DNA of 64,000 bases from Turbatrix aceti (taxonomy: Eukaryota > Nematoda > Chromadorea > Rhabditida > Panagrolaimidae): the NCBI GenBank assembly GCA_963969345.1, contig OZ017770.1, positions 4,287,246 to 4,351,245 of the forward strand. Direction: 5' to 3'. The position numbers were made by a program, and so were the translations under genes. Positions 40,528 through 53,069 of this stretch are shown one piece after another. Every line of letters starts with the position of its first letter. Position 1 is the stretch's first letter. The notes beneath the pieces are model-generated. The model ran no database searches. It had not been told where the DNA came from and worked only from the letters and a program-made list of their open reading frames with translations.

Positions 40528-42875
40528 ATGAATTATGCTGACGCCAATGCTTCGGATTACAGTGGCAAACACACTTCCGATCAGCTTGTACCAAATTCTG
40601 ATCACCAAAATCCGTCGTTTAACCTCGTACCTCCGCCGACACTCGGCGATGATGAACAATCAAAACGAGTCGGTGAGTTTGCTTCAAAGACAATCGATAC
40701 AATTTTTTTTTCTGATTGTTTGTTTGCGTATGAGAAGCAGCTCAAAAACAAAAACAAACGTTTTTTTCTTCCTGACAGATGTGCGTTTTTATAAACCTGC
40801 GTTCCGGGCAGCCAGCTGACATGAGAGAATTCCGTTCTATAAAAGTATTAGTCAATAAAGACATTTGTCTTATTACGGATCTGTCGAAAGAGTTTGCATC
40901 CATTAAAACGGAACCAAGAAATACTTAATGGCTTTTGATAGATTGCGAATGCAAGAAAAGGGATCGCGTTGAAGTGCAAAATTTTAATGTGCGCTTGTTA
41001 GTTGATGTTTTCCCTTGAAAACTGTGCTCATCGACAAGGATAAAATAATAGCAAATATTTTTGCAATCATGTTTTTTTCGAGGTCAGAAACTTGAATCTC
41101 AAAAAAATAATCAAATGGCAATAATGTTGCTTATTTTTTGTTATCTGATGCTTGGGTTGTTTCAAGTTCTTCCGTTATAGACGACGTGGCACGCAATCGG
41201 AAATTTGAGAATGTATCCGAAATTACTGAAGACGAGCTGCGAAATGCCTTGCTAACCGAGTCCAAGCGGCGAAAATACTGGAATTCAAAAACAATTGGAA
41301 AAATGCAATTTGACAAGGTTGAACAGTTATGCTGCTATCATGTTAGTTTTTTTTGAGTCAACGACCAATAAATATCGACACGAGAAATTATTTAATTTCA
41401 GTATGTATTGGACAGTTTTACGGAAACGAGAAGCACAGCCGAAGGAAGTGAGGCCTACACAATCGGCCAATTTGTCGAAAATCACGCGGATCCACTCAAC
41501 ATGCAAATTGGACCAAGTACAAGCTCCGACAGCTATGCTAATCCCTGGGACTACGAAGTAATACCAACGGAATATTTTAAAGTGCAGGTTCGCATAATTT
41601 GTTGATTAGACACTTATGCGCATTGACATCATTCAGACAAAAGTCTTTGAACTGCCGGGGTCGTCTAGACTCAACGGATGCCATGTTTGCAATGCGGATG
41701 GAGTTACTCATTGCTTTCACTGTCGAGGCTTTGGCACTGATAAATGCAGCTATTGCCGGTTCGTTTAACTTATTTTTGTCTTGAAATAATATTTTTTTTA
41801 TAGTGGAACGGGTATGAAAGCCGGAGTAGCACACCCCGCAGTTCTTTCTCATCCCATGGTTGGTACGTTCCCTCATGTAAGTATTTCCTGCCTTGTTTTT
41901 TGCTTTTTTGCAATTAAAATCGTAATTTAGGCAGATACGACTCGTGGATATCCAGGAACGGGTGTGGCAATGATGAGACCCTCATTTGCAAATCGTCAGG
42001 CGTACGCTGTAGGAACGCCTGTGCATTTTATGGTCAAAGCGGGACTACCGCCGCCAGGCATCGGCCATTACGACTTGTGCCTCTTTTGCCAGGGTCGAGG
42101 CGTCAGAGAGTGTCATTATTGCAAGGGCAATGGTAAAAAAACATGCACTGTCTGTGGAGGGCATGGAAGCGTTCGAAGCTTTACGAAATTAAAGGTTTTT
42201 TTGTACGTTCAGAAAAAAAAACAGAGAAGAAGATAAAAGCAATCTTTATGAACCGCGAAATAATTTTTTCAGCTCACTAGAACATTCTGAGTACTACACT
42301 CCATGTGAAGTCCCAGAACGGCTTCTACGCGAAGCTCATGGAAACACTATTTTTCAAGAATCTCAGCCATACGTAAGTGTTGTGGCAATTTTCATTCACA
42401 ACGTTCTTTTTTTTGCTTTATAAACATCATGATAGACAAATTTTTTGAAACTTAATTTTTGAACATTGTTACGTTCGGTCGCATGATGTTTTTGAAAAAA
42501 AAATTAATAACAAATGCATTTCATTCATTCATATATTTATTGCAGGTTTTGCCTTTACGAAAATTTCACGACAAGGAAATTAACGAAATCAGCAGGAAAT
42601 TTTGTGCTCAACATCTACAAAAATCGCTGGGATCATGTCGCGTAATCAAGGTATTAACAACTCCCTTCTTTTTTTTTCTGAGCCCCTTTCCCTGTTGACA
42701 GTCGATGATTTTTTTTTACATACGTATGATATTTCAGCAACGCCATTACGTCGAAGCGTTTCCCGTTGCAAAAGTATACTATAGACTGGATTCCCGTTCG
42801 GGATGTTTTTATGTTTACGGCAACGAGCGAGTATGCTTTATTCCAAAAGCTCCATCAAAGTGTAGTCTAATGTGA
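40528..42875 (+). CDS. SSUH2: SSUH2-like protein with CxxCxGxG zinc-finger repeats
   Basis: Nine exons (40528-40672, 41181-41341, 41402-41587, 41637-41758, 41804-41876, 41931-42202, 42273-42372, 42546-42650, 42738-42875) give 433 residues. After a disordered N terminus the SSUH2 core begins (ITEDELRNALL, then YHYVLDSFTETR). Central repeats CHVCNADG, CFHCRGFG, CSYCRGTG, CLFCQGRG, CHYCKGNG and CTVCGGHG form the DnaJ-type zinc domain. The C terminus has LLREAHGNTIF and YRLDSRSGCFYVYGNERV, the family's closing motif. Two junctions were decided by phase: acceptor 41180 and donor 42203. A further acceptor before 40782 would give a short form ending DVRFYKPAFRAAS. Vertebrate SSUH2 is linked to tooth development; the nematode role is unknown. 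Poly(A) signal 43029-43034. Confidence 0.9.
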
Positions 42876-45800
42876 GGCGGACGAGAACGAACAAAAAGGC
42901 GCGATCGATCCTGAAAAAATGAACGGAAGAACTATCAGTTCCCTCTTTTTTCATCAGTGCAGTCAATTCTGGCTAATTTCTGTTCAATTCTGTTTTGTTT
43001 ACGCAACTTTTTTTTCATCCTGCGGACAAATAAATGTTATCATTGAGTCGATGTAAACTGTATAAAAATACAATTTTTTGTGGGAAACTGAAAAAAACAT
43101 TGATCGGACAGTGGCTGTTGTTCTGAAAAGGAATCAGATTTTAATCCGGTTTTTTCAGCGAACGGCTCTTTTTGTGCGCTCGTCCATGTTTTTTGTTTCT
43201 TTTTTATGCGTATCGCTGTTATGTTGGCTGTCTACAATAGTTTTTACAGGACAAAAAGATAACTCGTGGCACCACGATTGGGAATGTGATAAACAATGGT
43301 TGAGAATGAAAAACTTCCCTCGAAACTTTTAGTGATTCATAAGCGTGATTAATTTATTATAAGTGTTTTGTCTTTAGAATCACCTCGTTAAGCGTTACGT
43401 TATGTCGAGTCACCTCTGCACCCTAATGACGTAGTGATTCGTTAGATTTTCTTTTTATAGCAAAAAAAAAGAGTCAGATTGATTTATTAAATTTTTTTCA
43501 GTGCTGAAAATAGTGGAAGGATGGGGGATAACATAACGCCAGTAGCTTGTCGACGAGCCAGTAGCTTGTCTTTTTTCGTAATCACGAAGTGCCTGTTTTG
43601 CTGCAGCAACTGTGTGTTGCTTCAACACCACCTCCTACCCATTTTCATTTCTCAAGCCCATCTTCCATTGCAGACATTTTGTTTATTGTTTTACCCTCCT
43701 TTTTATTTAGCTTTAGTGGCAGAAGGGAACGGGGTTGCGCGCCGTGGCTTGTCATGTCTGTCGTAAATGTTAGTACGAACGCAGAGCAGAGTCAAAGTTT
43801 ATCGGAGGGGGTAAAGACGGCACAGCGACAGGCTGCAGAGAGTGCGCGATCGCTTTGCCTAGCATGTGTTGCTTACTCTATTTTACGATCGATGTTTCTC
43901 CGTGTTTTGCGATAAAAAACTAATTTGCGAAACCACATTTGTCATCGGTCTTGTTTGGTTTTTGGTAATCATAATCATTGGGGTTCTCGCTGTATAGAGT
44001 TTGGGCTGGCTATTCACGAACCCAAAAAGAGAGGGTGGAGCACTTTAAACGGAAGCGGAATAACGTTTTTTTACTTTTTTACCGCTACCGTTGTCCAAAT
44101 TGTTAACAGAAAATGCTAAGTTGAATAATCGGGGGTCTTTGTATTATACGAAAAACGCCTTATAATGGAGTAATCCTGAATAGAGAAAAACTTTAGTCAC
44201 TCTTTCTGAAAAGAGCGAAAGGGATATTATCCTTCTAAAACCTTGATGGATAACGCTATTGCTCTTTTTCCGGCGGCAGTGTCAGAAAAAATTTTGTCTA
44301 GATGTTGCGCTAAAAGAGTTTTTTGTCAACGCTTGAAAATTGACCAACTCAAGATCCTTCTTCCCCGTTTAGTGCGCTTATTTTCTTCTTGGTCGTTTTC
44401 TGGCATAGCTGTCTCTCGTATATAGTCGAGTTTTTCCTAGCGGTTGTGTTGTGCACATCCAGAAGGCACAGTCATCCAGAAATGCGCTATTTCATTCCTT
44501 CCTTGGTATTTGACTAAAAGTGCCTTACAGCGTAAAATTTTTGAGTCGTTTGACGACGTCTAACGGAAACTGTTGTGGTCATCGGGCGTCGCACTCTGCT
44601 TGATTTCTCTTGTCTCCGCTTTTTTGTTTATACTCCAGAGAATGCATTTTTTTGGTTTTCAAAGTCAAAAGAGTTTCTTTACGTTTTTGACCCCCGGAGT
44701 GATTTCTACTATTTATAATACTTTTTCAGACCTGTTTGTTATTGAAATTTGTAAGTCTGAATTTTGTTTTTCACGTTTTACGAATGATATTTACGTAGAA
44801 ATTGCGAAAAGACCCCGCCAAAAGTTTAATCATTTACGTTCATCGATATGTAGTCACATGAAATTTATTTCACAATCATCATAATCATTGTTTACGGATT
44901 GTCTGCTGTTCTGTTTATGATTGGGATATTTGAGTGTTCGCGTCTGTTTCTTCCCCGACAGGAACAAAAAAAATTGTCCAGCATATCGAGATTTATGAAA
45001 CTTCTTTACTTTACTTTGCTTTACTTTATTACTCTTACTCGTGCATAATTACTCATTACAAAATTAGAGAGACAGTGATGAGTAATGAAACTTCTTTGTT
45101 TGTCTTTTTTTTTTCTTAAATGTAGTATCATGGCTTAAGATAATGAGGGAAAACTGCGTACGTGCGAAAATGCACTGTTTATTAATTCATTCACTCCTTG
45201 TCATTTTGACCCATTTTTTATGTATTTGACGAATATTATTTCCTTAACACTGTCTAAAACAGTTTTTGGTATAACTTTTTTTGCTGAACAAATACAGACT
45301 TTTATTTTCCTTCTTACTATTTCCCGGTTGATTGTGTATGTTTCTTGACTCGTCTAATATTAGCACCCTCACCCTCCCCCCTACCGTCGATGGCTCAGCC
45401 TACGCTCTCTTGTTTAGTTTTTTTTGGAGTTTCCGGAATGGTGCGCTGTTGTTTTTTGTTGCACTACTGGTCTTTACGGGGTGCACTTGATTTCTCTAAC
45501 AATAAACGACGCCTATAAGATCGAATGTCATTGATCCCTTTTACGTTGTGTAACGATAAAAAAACTTGGAGACCCCAAAGTGGTTAGGCGAGATTGATAT
45601 TATGCATGGGTGCGATTTTTTCCTATCCGACTTGTTTTATTATTGTATTTGATCTTTTGGAAAACTAAAAAAGTACAGGTGACGGAAAAACCCAGACGCT
45701 TACGCGTACGCGCAAGAATTTGTAGACTTTTTTGATTATTATTATTGGATTAAAGCTGTGGGTGATAAATCGATCGACAAAGGGAGAATATTCTAGTTTT

Positions 45801-47313
45801 CTTGGCGTGATCGCTGCGATCGGTACGCGAAGAATCAAACCGGCCTATTGAGCTCCATCAAATTGATCACGTACCACGTACATACGTATCTTCCTATCGG
45901 TAGACGTCTGTGTTTTCTATTGTATTTAAAAACACAAGAATAAAAATAAATTGCTCATCAGTCTATTTAAAAAAAAATATTTTTTTCTTAATCACAAAAC
46001 ACAATTTAACAGTTTTCGCTTTTTTAAAGGAATTTTTACAGCGTGTTAAAATCGTTACCCAAGTAGCGGAAACACGGGAGTAATGTCTTGATTGATTGTA
46101 TTGTAAAGGAATGACATACCGTGGTTGAGAAATCGACCATCTCACTTAGAAGTCATTAATTGTGTGCTTTTTTCATCAATTTGTTCTACGATCCTTCCTT
46201 CCGACATGCAATCGTTCAGTTCATAGTTTTGACGGTGACGAGGATGATGACCATCGGACTAGCTTATTCCGACAGAAGCTATCAAAAAAGCAAGTTTGAA
46301 TAAGCTATGCATGAGGTAGATTTGCGCTGCCGCGCGCCAGATTTTTTTACTAGTTTTTTTTGATGCAGTAATGCATATTTTTAGATTTTTTGCTCTCTTT
46401 TTTTTAAATTGGTTTTTGAGACTTATTTAAATTTTGTACCTTCGAAATTTTGTTTGTCTATATTGTTGTGATCAAAACAGGTTCTGTGTATCAGACACTG
46501 TCTTATAACAATCAAGGACGCGTAAGTCACACTTTAGCAAACGTCACATGCGTGAAAGATGCTACGCCAGCCCGGACGAGTTTAGCTTTTTTTTCCATGT
46601 TGTCGCCAGCAAGAAGCCAGGCGTCTGGTTGCTACAAATCATCGGCCAATATCTGCGCTGTCCATGTGGCTGTCATAAGGCCAGCCCGATCCCATGCTCT
46701 CTTCGACGAATCAACAATGCGAGCGTCAAACCCGTTTCTTCATCAATTTATGTTGTAGTACGCTTGACTGTTTTTGCCTTCTTTTTTTTTTCATTTTTTA
46801 CCTATTTTGCACCACCATTTTGTTGTCATGATAACAAACAATATTTGTACGATGGTCTCTGTACGTGGCAAGGACGTCAACTTACCCGGATGAGGCCACC
46901 TTAACCCCGATCGCATTCATACGTGGACTATAATCTGATATCTAGGGGTTATCATTTATTTTCTTGCTTTTCCCAAAGATCCTATTGTAGGCGTTAACTT
47001 TGCTGCCTGCCTATGTTAGCTATTGGCCCGTGATTCTTTGTATTTTAAAATGCATATGAGGGCTGTCGCAATCAGCGAATAGCACCATTGCTCCCGGCCC
47101 GAAAACCAACCCAACGAGGCAGTGATTTCGAATTCCGCTAGCGCAGCAGCGTATTGTCATAACCCCTGACAAATTCTGACAACCAGAATTCTGGTCTTTT
47201 GTATTTGCGTGAACAGTTTATTGTGTTTGTTCTCTTAGTTACGGTTTTCTTTCTTCAGGGTGCTGGCTGACGACGGAAATCATCAGCAACGGTTTTTTGG
47301 GGGGCAAAAAATC
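42876..47313. other. Long intergenic region upstream of sphingomyelin synthase
   Basis: 4.4 kb without a supportable gene. T-rich on the plus strand. Open frames (for example 43589-43915, 44573-44884, 46548-46904) are under 120 codons, biased to Phe/Ser/Leu from T runs, and lack splice-joined continuations. A TTCTTCAG acceptor at 47250-47257 precedes the next gene. Confidence 0.5.
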
Positions 47314-48576
47314 ATGTCAATAATGCCAAACTACGAAATTACTGCCACTCAGCGTGCGGGTACGTCTTCGTCGTCTTCAGCTGCAAGCAACGAAGACTCA
47401 GAAGAAAGCAGCTATATTGACTCTCTCGAAGAAGGCCGAACACCGCTTCTCAACGATGACGGAGATGATCCCCTCCTGCCACGATACAATGACGACATAC
47501 CCCCCGATATCTCTACTGAGAAACATGGAAAAGCGCATCATCGGTTTCCACGTGAACGACACAAGGCATTGGTTAGTTGTGTTTCTAGACGTTATTCAGA
47601 GCCCATTTTGTTAACACGTTTCACGGTCTTATTTGATTTTAGATTGCTCTTTGCTTGCTCTTCGTCGCCGGTGTCAGCAATGACTTTGTACTTTCCTACA
47701 TCCATGACAAGGTGCCGGAAAGCAAGCCTCTACCGGATATTGTTTTTTCACACACTCCGTACATGCCAGAAGTTCTTGCAATATCCGAGTATCTCATGCT
47801 GTCTTCATTTGCATCTCTCATGCTTCTTACCTTCTTTCACCGTCATAGATGGATTCTGCTTCGCCGAATCGCTACGATTGGATCGCTGCTTTACTTTGGC
47901 CGATGTGTTACCATGTTTGTGACCCAAGTGCCGATTGCCGACGAAAACTACTACTGCTCTCCTAAGTTTAACGGAACTGAACGCACACTCCTCAACATCA
48001 CGCTACGTGCGCTTCGGATAGTTAGCGGTATCGGACTCAAAATCAACGGCAAACACACTCTCTGCGGGGATTACATCTACAGCGGTCACACGGTTGTCTT
48101 GGTCACGTGTTATCTTTTTATCCGAGAATGTGAGAATTTTTTTGCTGTTGTAGCAAATTTTTATTTATTTTTTTGCTTTCAGATAGTCCTCGAAATTGGC
48201 GACTTTTGCATTTCACATCAATGATTGCCTCGTTCGCAGGCGTCTTGTTATTGTTGATTTCCCGCGGTCACTACACGGTGGATGTTATCATTTCGTACTG
48301 GATCACAACACGTGTCTTTTGGCAGTACCACACAATGGCCGGTATAGCCATACTCAGAGTATGTTATTTTTTAATTTTTTAACCATTGATCTAATTATCT
48401 TGATTCAGGAAAATCGAACGCCGCATAACCATCTTTCCAAAGTCTTCTGGTTCCCTCTATTTAGGTATATGGAATCTGGCGTGATGAAACCTGTGCCACC
48501 TCGATACGGATTGCCCTTTTCATGGCAGAATTGCAAAAAACGGTTAACATCGTTGCGTTTACTCAAACAGACGTAA
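47314..48576 (+). CDS. sms: Sphingomyelin synthase
   Basis: Golgi or plasma-membrane enzyme that transfers phosphocholine from phosphatidylcholine to ceramide. Four exons (47314-47571, 47643-48129, 48183-48358, 48409-48576) give 362 residues. An acidic Ser-rich cytosolic N terminus (about 86 residues) precedes six helices. The catalytic triad of the lipid phosphate phosphatase-like fold is present: His in CGDYIYSGHTVV (about 235) and His and Asp in SRGHYTVDV (about 278 and 282). The motif YSPRNW lies between them. Length and helix pattern match SMS proteins; SMSr-type SAM domain is absent. PGAP2 is the convergent neighbour. Poly(A) signal 48776-48781. Confidence 0.95.
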
Positions 48577-49040
48577 GACACACTGCTTACGGGTCAGTGT
48601 CAGCTCCTGAATGCGTATTGCTTCGGTCATCACTTGAAAATACTTTAGACATCATTTTTTTAAATTTTTTTTGTTGCACTTTTTTTTGATTGTTGCTCAT
48701 TCGTTGCACGAATAGTTTTTTTTAAGAATTTCGCATCCATGTACAAACGTGTGTGTACATAGCATTTTGTCGAGTAATAAAAACGTTGACTTTGATGACG
48801 GGTGAACTGTGATTATTGATGATGTAATTAAAAGCTTTTTGCATGCAAAGTTATGTTAATCGGGAAATAATTCAAGGTTAATACACGTTCACTAATGTAA
48901 GTCTTCACGGGTTTTATTTATAGGTGACGCTTATTTACAATAATTGTATGCAATTACGATTTTTGAAGCTCAAAAATATTTTATAATCAATTTTGATTCT
49001 ACAGAATCAAGAGTTTTCCAAGTCGTGTACCGTAGTCTGT
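48577..49040. other. Convergent 3' flanks, sphingomyelin synthase and PGAP2
   Basis: 464 nt with poly(A) hexamers for both strands: AATAAA at 48776-48781 and TTTATT (minus AATAAA) at 48913-48918. Nothing else recognised. Confidence 0.55.
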
Positions 49041-50142
49041 TTACTGCTTTGTTGACGGGACCGCTTCCACGAGCCTAACGCTCAAAACCATGCGATCTCT
49101 GACATCAAAGAACGCAGCACCATGGAATCCAATGTTAAACAGCACACCGAGATACTCACAGACGGCAAAGATATCGTAGCCTGCAATTTTTGTTTTACAA
49201 AAAACCAATGATTGCGGTTGTTACCTAGTGTGTAACATTGTTTCCAATACAAAATGAAAGCTCCAACCAAGATGGGCATTGACACAAAATAACAGACCAT
49301 GAAGAAAATTTTGATTCTGAAAGCCAGTTTTCCCTGAAAGAAAAAAATTATGGTCAAATCAGGTTTTGTCTCGTCAGTCGTACGTAGGGTTTTAGGTGGT
49401 AGAGTGAATATCGATGACAATAGACATTGGCGGCAAAAAAACCAATGCCACAGAAACCGAAGATGTAAAAAAGTATGACGTGAATTTGTGTGTTTTCTCG
49501 TTCACCTATAAGAGAAAGTGCGCCGAGGAAAAGCAGTTCGGCCATCCCGACAAAGAAGTAAGCCATCCGGCCGATTTCGTATAACCATTTTCTTCCGGAT
49601 GATTCGTCGTAGTGCCGACGAAACCGGACGACTAAAAAAAGTTAAGCTTAAGCCTACACGATAGATCAGGGGTAAAACACGCAGTCTTACATCCGGTCAT
49701 AAGTTCAAGAATTCTGATTGGAATGTGGACCATGATAAGCACCTGCCAGATAATTCGCTCCAATGGAAGGTTGATAATGCGTGATAGGGAGGGGAATTTA
49801 GCTCTCTGCAATTTTTTTGTCATCGATGATTTGAACTTCAAATTATTTTCCCACTCCGCATTGCCAGTTGTAATTGCTTATCAGATCATTGTGAAAAATG
49901 AGTGCAATTGTGATTGACAAAACTGCGGCACACAACGGTGGCACAAAGCCAAAGATAAACACAGGGGTGGGCCAGATTCTGAAATCCCGAAGTGAAAAAA
50001 AAGATATAACTTATTAAGAGCAAACAACAAACTTGATCAATTCGGTGTATTTTTTCTGATCATAGAAAAATTGCTTGTAAAAGGTAGCATCGCGCTGCCC
50101 CTGTTCTACGCAGGGCTTCTCTTTTTCAGGGGCAACACTCAT
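49041..50142 (-). CDS. pgap-2: Post-GPI attachment protein 2 (PGAP2/FRAG1 family)
   Basis: Golgi membrane protein needed for fatty-acid remodelling of GPI anchors. Six exons (50142-50033, 49978-49855, 49805-49691, 49631-49384, 49333-49225, 49180-49041) give 281 residues with about six helices. Family features: FGFVPPLCA in the first helix, then QCGRAKFPSLSRIIN, corresponding to the conserved Cys-Gly...Pro-Ser-x-Ser motif, and ERIIWQVLIMVHIPIRIL. Later helices include AYFFVGMAELLFLGALSLIGERENTQIH, here split as AYFFVGMAELLFLG and SLIGERENTQIH. The GVGK frame past the exon 2 donor hits a stop, which fixes that splice site. The adjoining Ly6 gene encodes a predicted GPI-anchored protein, a client type for this pathway. 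Confidence 0.88.
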
Positions 50143-50523
50143 ATCACACTCACCGTAAGAGAAAACAAAAACTGACTTACTACTTATTTAGCTGCCCCGC
50201 AAGGCGGTTATCTCAACTTTCAATTTTTGCGTGTACAATTAAAGCCTGCATTTTGGTTTGTGGTTATGTTGCCCTCAGGGCATGGAGTGACTGACCACTG
50301 CAGCGACAGCTCTATGTCGATCCCCCCTCTCCATTATAGGTGGTATCTGAATTTATTTCGAAAAAATGCGGTTGTTTCGTGAAATTCTTGTTCATCCTGT
50401 TTCTTTTTTTTTAGAATACAAAAAGTCGTCCATGAAACAAACTTGAACGTATTTCCTCCTACTTTGTGATTGTCTTTTTGTGTATGTATTTTTTAGTGTT
50501 GTCTTTTTTTAACTTTCATTTTA
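50143..50523. other. Intergenic between PGAP2 and Ly6 protein 2
   Basis: 381 nt between two minus-strand genes; upstream sequence of PGAP2 and 3' flank of the Ly6 gene. No feature recognised. Confidence 0.5.
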
Positions 50524-50973
50524 CTATGACGCAATTATAAAAATTACAATGCAAAGTGCCATGAGGCTCATGGAAGCATGTGTCTTTGGTGAAGCATTGC
50601 AATAACTTCCCGTGTTGCAGCAACACAAAGTTCCTTCAAATCCAGCAAAATTCGCCTTCGCACACGTATTCCTTATACCCTAGAATAACTGATACGTGTG
50701 AAAGATAAAATCGATAAAACAATCACGTACCGAACAAAGGACGTCCGAGCAGCCGAGCTTGATCACCTCCTGGACTGCAGAACTCGCAGTAAATCGGAAA
50801 CAGTACTGCTTCAGGTCGATGAGAGGCAACAGCGCTTTGCATTCTTCGGCATCCTGGCGTTCTTCTTGACCTATGACATATTTTGTACCAGTATAACACC
50901 AAATTCGGTACTTTTCAGATGCGGCAGCAACGGTAAAGCAGGTGACTAAAAGAAACGTAACTAATTTTAACAT
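50524..50973 (-). CDS. Ly6/uPAR-type GPI-anchored protein 2
   Basis: Two exons (50973-50731, 50679-50524) give 132 residues. Signal peptide about 1-19 (MLKLVTFLLVTCFTVAAAS). The cysteine-rich domain starts RIWCYTG and ends LCCCNTGSYCN, the Ly6 CCxxxxCN signature. The last about 18 residues (MSLMALCIVIFIIAS) are hydrophobic, a GPI-attachment signal. It shares its layout with the plus-strand Ly6 gene at 21 kb but little identity, so they are not a recent duplicate. Cell-surface adaptor or ion-channel modulator roles are known in the superfamily; none is assigned here. Confidence 0.82.
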
Positions 50974-51669
50974 TGCAATCGATTACCTGAAGCAACCGAT
51001 TGCAAATGTTAACATCCAGCACCACTGACGACCCCACTAAAAGCGATGAATCATCCTCCGATCATTTTACGTTTCCGACAGGTTTTGCATGCCTTTGTCG
51101 ATGACCAGTCGAACAGAGGTTATGATCAAGGTTGACAATGCAGAGGCGAGGGTTTGAACCACATACAAACCAGTTGTTTACATGTCGTTAATTTCTACAC
51201 TTCGTGTTTTTGGAATGAACTGAAGTATCAGTAACACACTTGATGCCAGTTTTCCGTAATTAAAATTTTAAAGTATTCTTCCAGTTTTTTTTTCAAACGT
51301 TGAAATGAGTAAAACAAACAAAAAACTGCACACCTGACGCTCTGGCAACAATCGCTGCTGTAATGTTATCGAAACAAGAGTATATCCAACATCATCTTTA
51401 TTGCCTGCTGTTTTTTGTTATGTAGAATAAACGCAAAACAAAATCAGGAAAAGGAATGGTAGAGTAAAGAAGCCTTTGACATTTTGGATAGCAAAAAATA
51501 GTTAGTTATTATATCTCTTCTAGATAAAGTATTTTTAACGCAAGATAAGTGATACCAAAGACACAGATGTTATATTCAGAAAATAAACACAAACTTTGCC
51601 TGTTTTCCGCGCATCGATCAAAAAATTAGTAGCAGAAAATTAATCGATTAAGGAACGCAAAAACAAGGC
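50974..51669. other. Intergenic between Ly6 protein 2 and V-ATPase E
   Basis: 696 nt, both neighbours minus strand. A B-box-like string near 51150 was examined as a tRNA and rejected. No gene seen. Confidence 0.5.
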
Positions 51670-52447
51670 TCAGTCGAAGAACTTGCGATTCGGGTTGGCG
51701 CCGAAGAGAGCAGTGCGGATCTGGGGGACGATCTGGCGAGCAATAAGATCGAGACGTGCTTCGAGGGTCGAAGCAACGCGGATCTTGCCTCCCTTGGCGA
51801 GGAGCTCGACGCCACCGGCGCTCTCGGCGGAGAGGTAGTTTTTGTCAATCGTCACCTGAAAGGCAGCAGGGCGCTTAGAAAAACCTCAAAAACAGAAAAA
51901 ACATACGCGAGTGGTTTCGCCCCACTTTTGCTGAAGCTCCTGAAGACACTCGGGAAGAAGGTTATTAACCAGCTGCTCATCCTTCTGACGGCAACGAAGA
52001 ACAACCTCGCTTTCAAGAAGTTGGAACAGTCCCTGCAGAATAAGACCCTTCAGAATAGCGCGATACTTTTCATCGTTGGCAGAAATCTTGGAAAGGTTAT
52101 GGGCAGCTTCCTCGAGAACGCTACGCAGATGGTCTTCGCGGGCTTTCAGACACTTCAGGCGGCCTGTGTTTTGCATGTTGGATCGCTGAATCTTGCGCTG
52201 CAGCTCGACTTGCTTTTCCTTTTTCTCGAAATATTCGAGAATCTTGGTGCGCTGCTGTTGAACCAGACGGCTCTGAAAAAAAAATCATGCATTCGCATTG
52301 TCAGCTCTTCATAAAACACACCTTCTCCATGTTGAACTCCTCCTCGGCCTTAGCTTCGATCTCTTCGGCCTTTTCGGTGGCTTCCTGCTGGATGAAAGCC
52401 ATCATGTGGCGAAGCTGCTTTTGAACGTCCGAGTCCGAAATTCCCAT
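51670..52447 (-). CDS. vha-8: V-type H+-ATPase subunit E
   Basis: Peripheral-stalk subunit that pairs with subunit G and holds the V1 head against rotation. Three exons (52447-52322, 52272-51907, 51855-51670) give 225 residues, the usual size. The N-terminal half is a long charged helix ([35 protein letters not shown]). The C-terminal half has [30 protein letters not shown] and the strongly conserved end [12 protein letters not shown]...[19 protein letters not shown] acceptor lies 26 nt before the ATG. Exons are GC-rich compared with their surroundings, as in the dipeptidase gene, in keeping with high expression. Confidence 0.97.
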
Positions 52448-53069
52448 TTTGTTGGAGTAGATGACCGTATAGGCTGCAAAATAATATACTAAAGACTATC
52501 ACAATTCAAGTTATTCACACGAACAAAAATCAAGTAAGACGAAAAGCACGCAACAGGGACAAATCTGCGAGAACAACCAGTGCTGCATCGACAGAGACCA
52601 ATAATCATTCCATGATCAATAGTGTGCGCCTTTTCGTGTAGAGAGTACCAATTCTTCTAAAACTCGTTCTATTCGTTCTTTCCAGACAAATTGATGGTTA
52701 CGAATTTGGAATTGTCTTTCTGAATCCTGTGAAAAGCTTTTAAAAAAAATCATTATATTAAACATCATCTTGAAATTTTGAAATCTGAAACTTTAATTTT
52801 TGTTTTGCATGTAACCCATGCAATCGGAAGATTTTGTACATGAACCAAAGTTGCTTCCCACAGATTTATAAAATATCTCTTGATTGACTTGTCATAAAAC
52901 AAGACAAAAAAGCAACAAAACGATAATTATTCAAATAGTTTTTAAGGGCGCGGCTAAGCGCTTTTATGTTATCATCACAGTACCACACCTTAGAAAGATA
53001 ACAACGGTTGTAAAAGAAGCAAATTCTTCCTGGACTCGGGCAGTCACTGTTTCCCACGGAACAGCAAGA
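52448..53069. other. Divergent region, V-ATPase E and fibrinogen-domain gene
   Basis: 622 nt, AT-rich upstream sequence for both neighbours. No feature recognised beyond the vha-8 5' UTR acceptor near 52474. Confidence 0.5.

Noticed and set aside
41138..41180. SSUH2-like exon 2 starting at the TTTCAAG acceptor or at the upstream ATG
   Set aside because: Neither matches the phase-1 donor of exon 1; the TTATAG acceptor at 41180 does and gives a continuous family-like sequence.
46450..46904. Two overlapping frames of about 100-118 codons with several Cys
   Set aside because: Overlapping frames, Phe runs from T tracts, no conserved spacing and no plausible partner exons.
49810..49855. PGAP2 exon 3 extended upstream to include FKSSMTKKLQ
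   Set aside because: The extended frame cannot be joined to exon 2 without losing the conserved Cys-Gly...Pro-Ser-x-Ser spacing; splicing 49855 to 49805 restores it and excludes the in-frame stop.
51130..51170. B-box-like string (GGTTCAAACCC on minus) suggesting a tRNA
   Set aside because: The T-arm stem does not pair on both sides of the loop and no A box or anticodon arm is found at the right distance.
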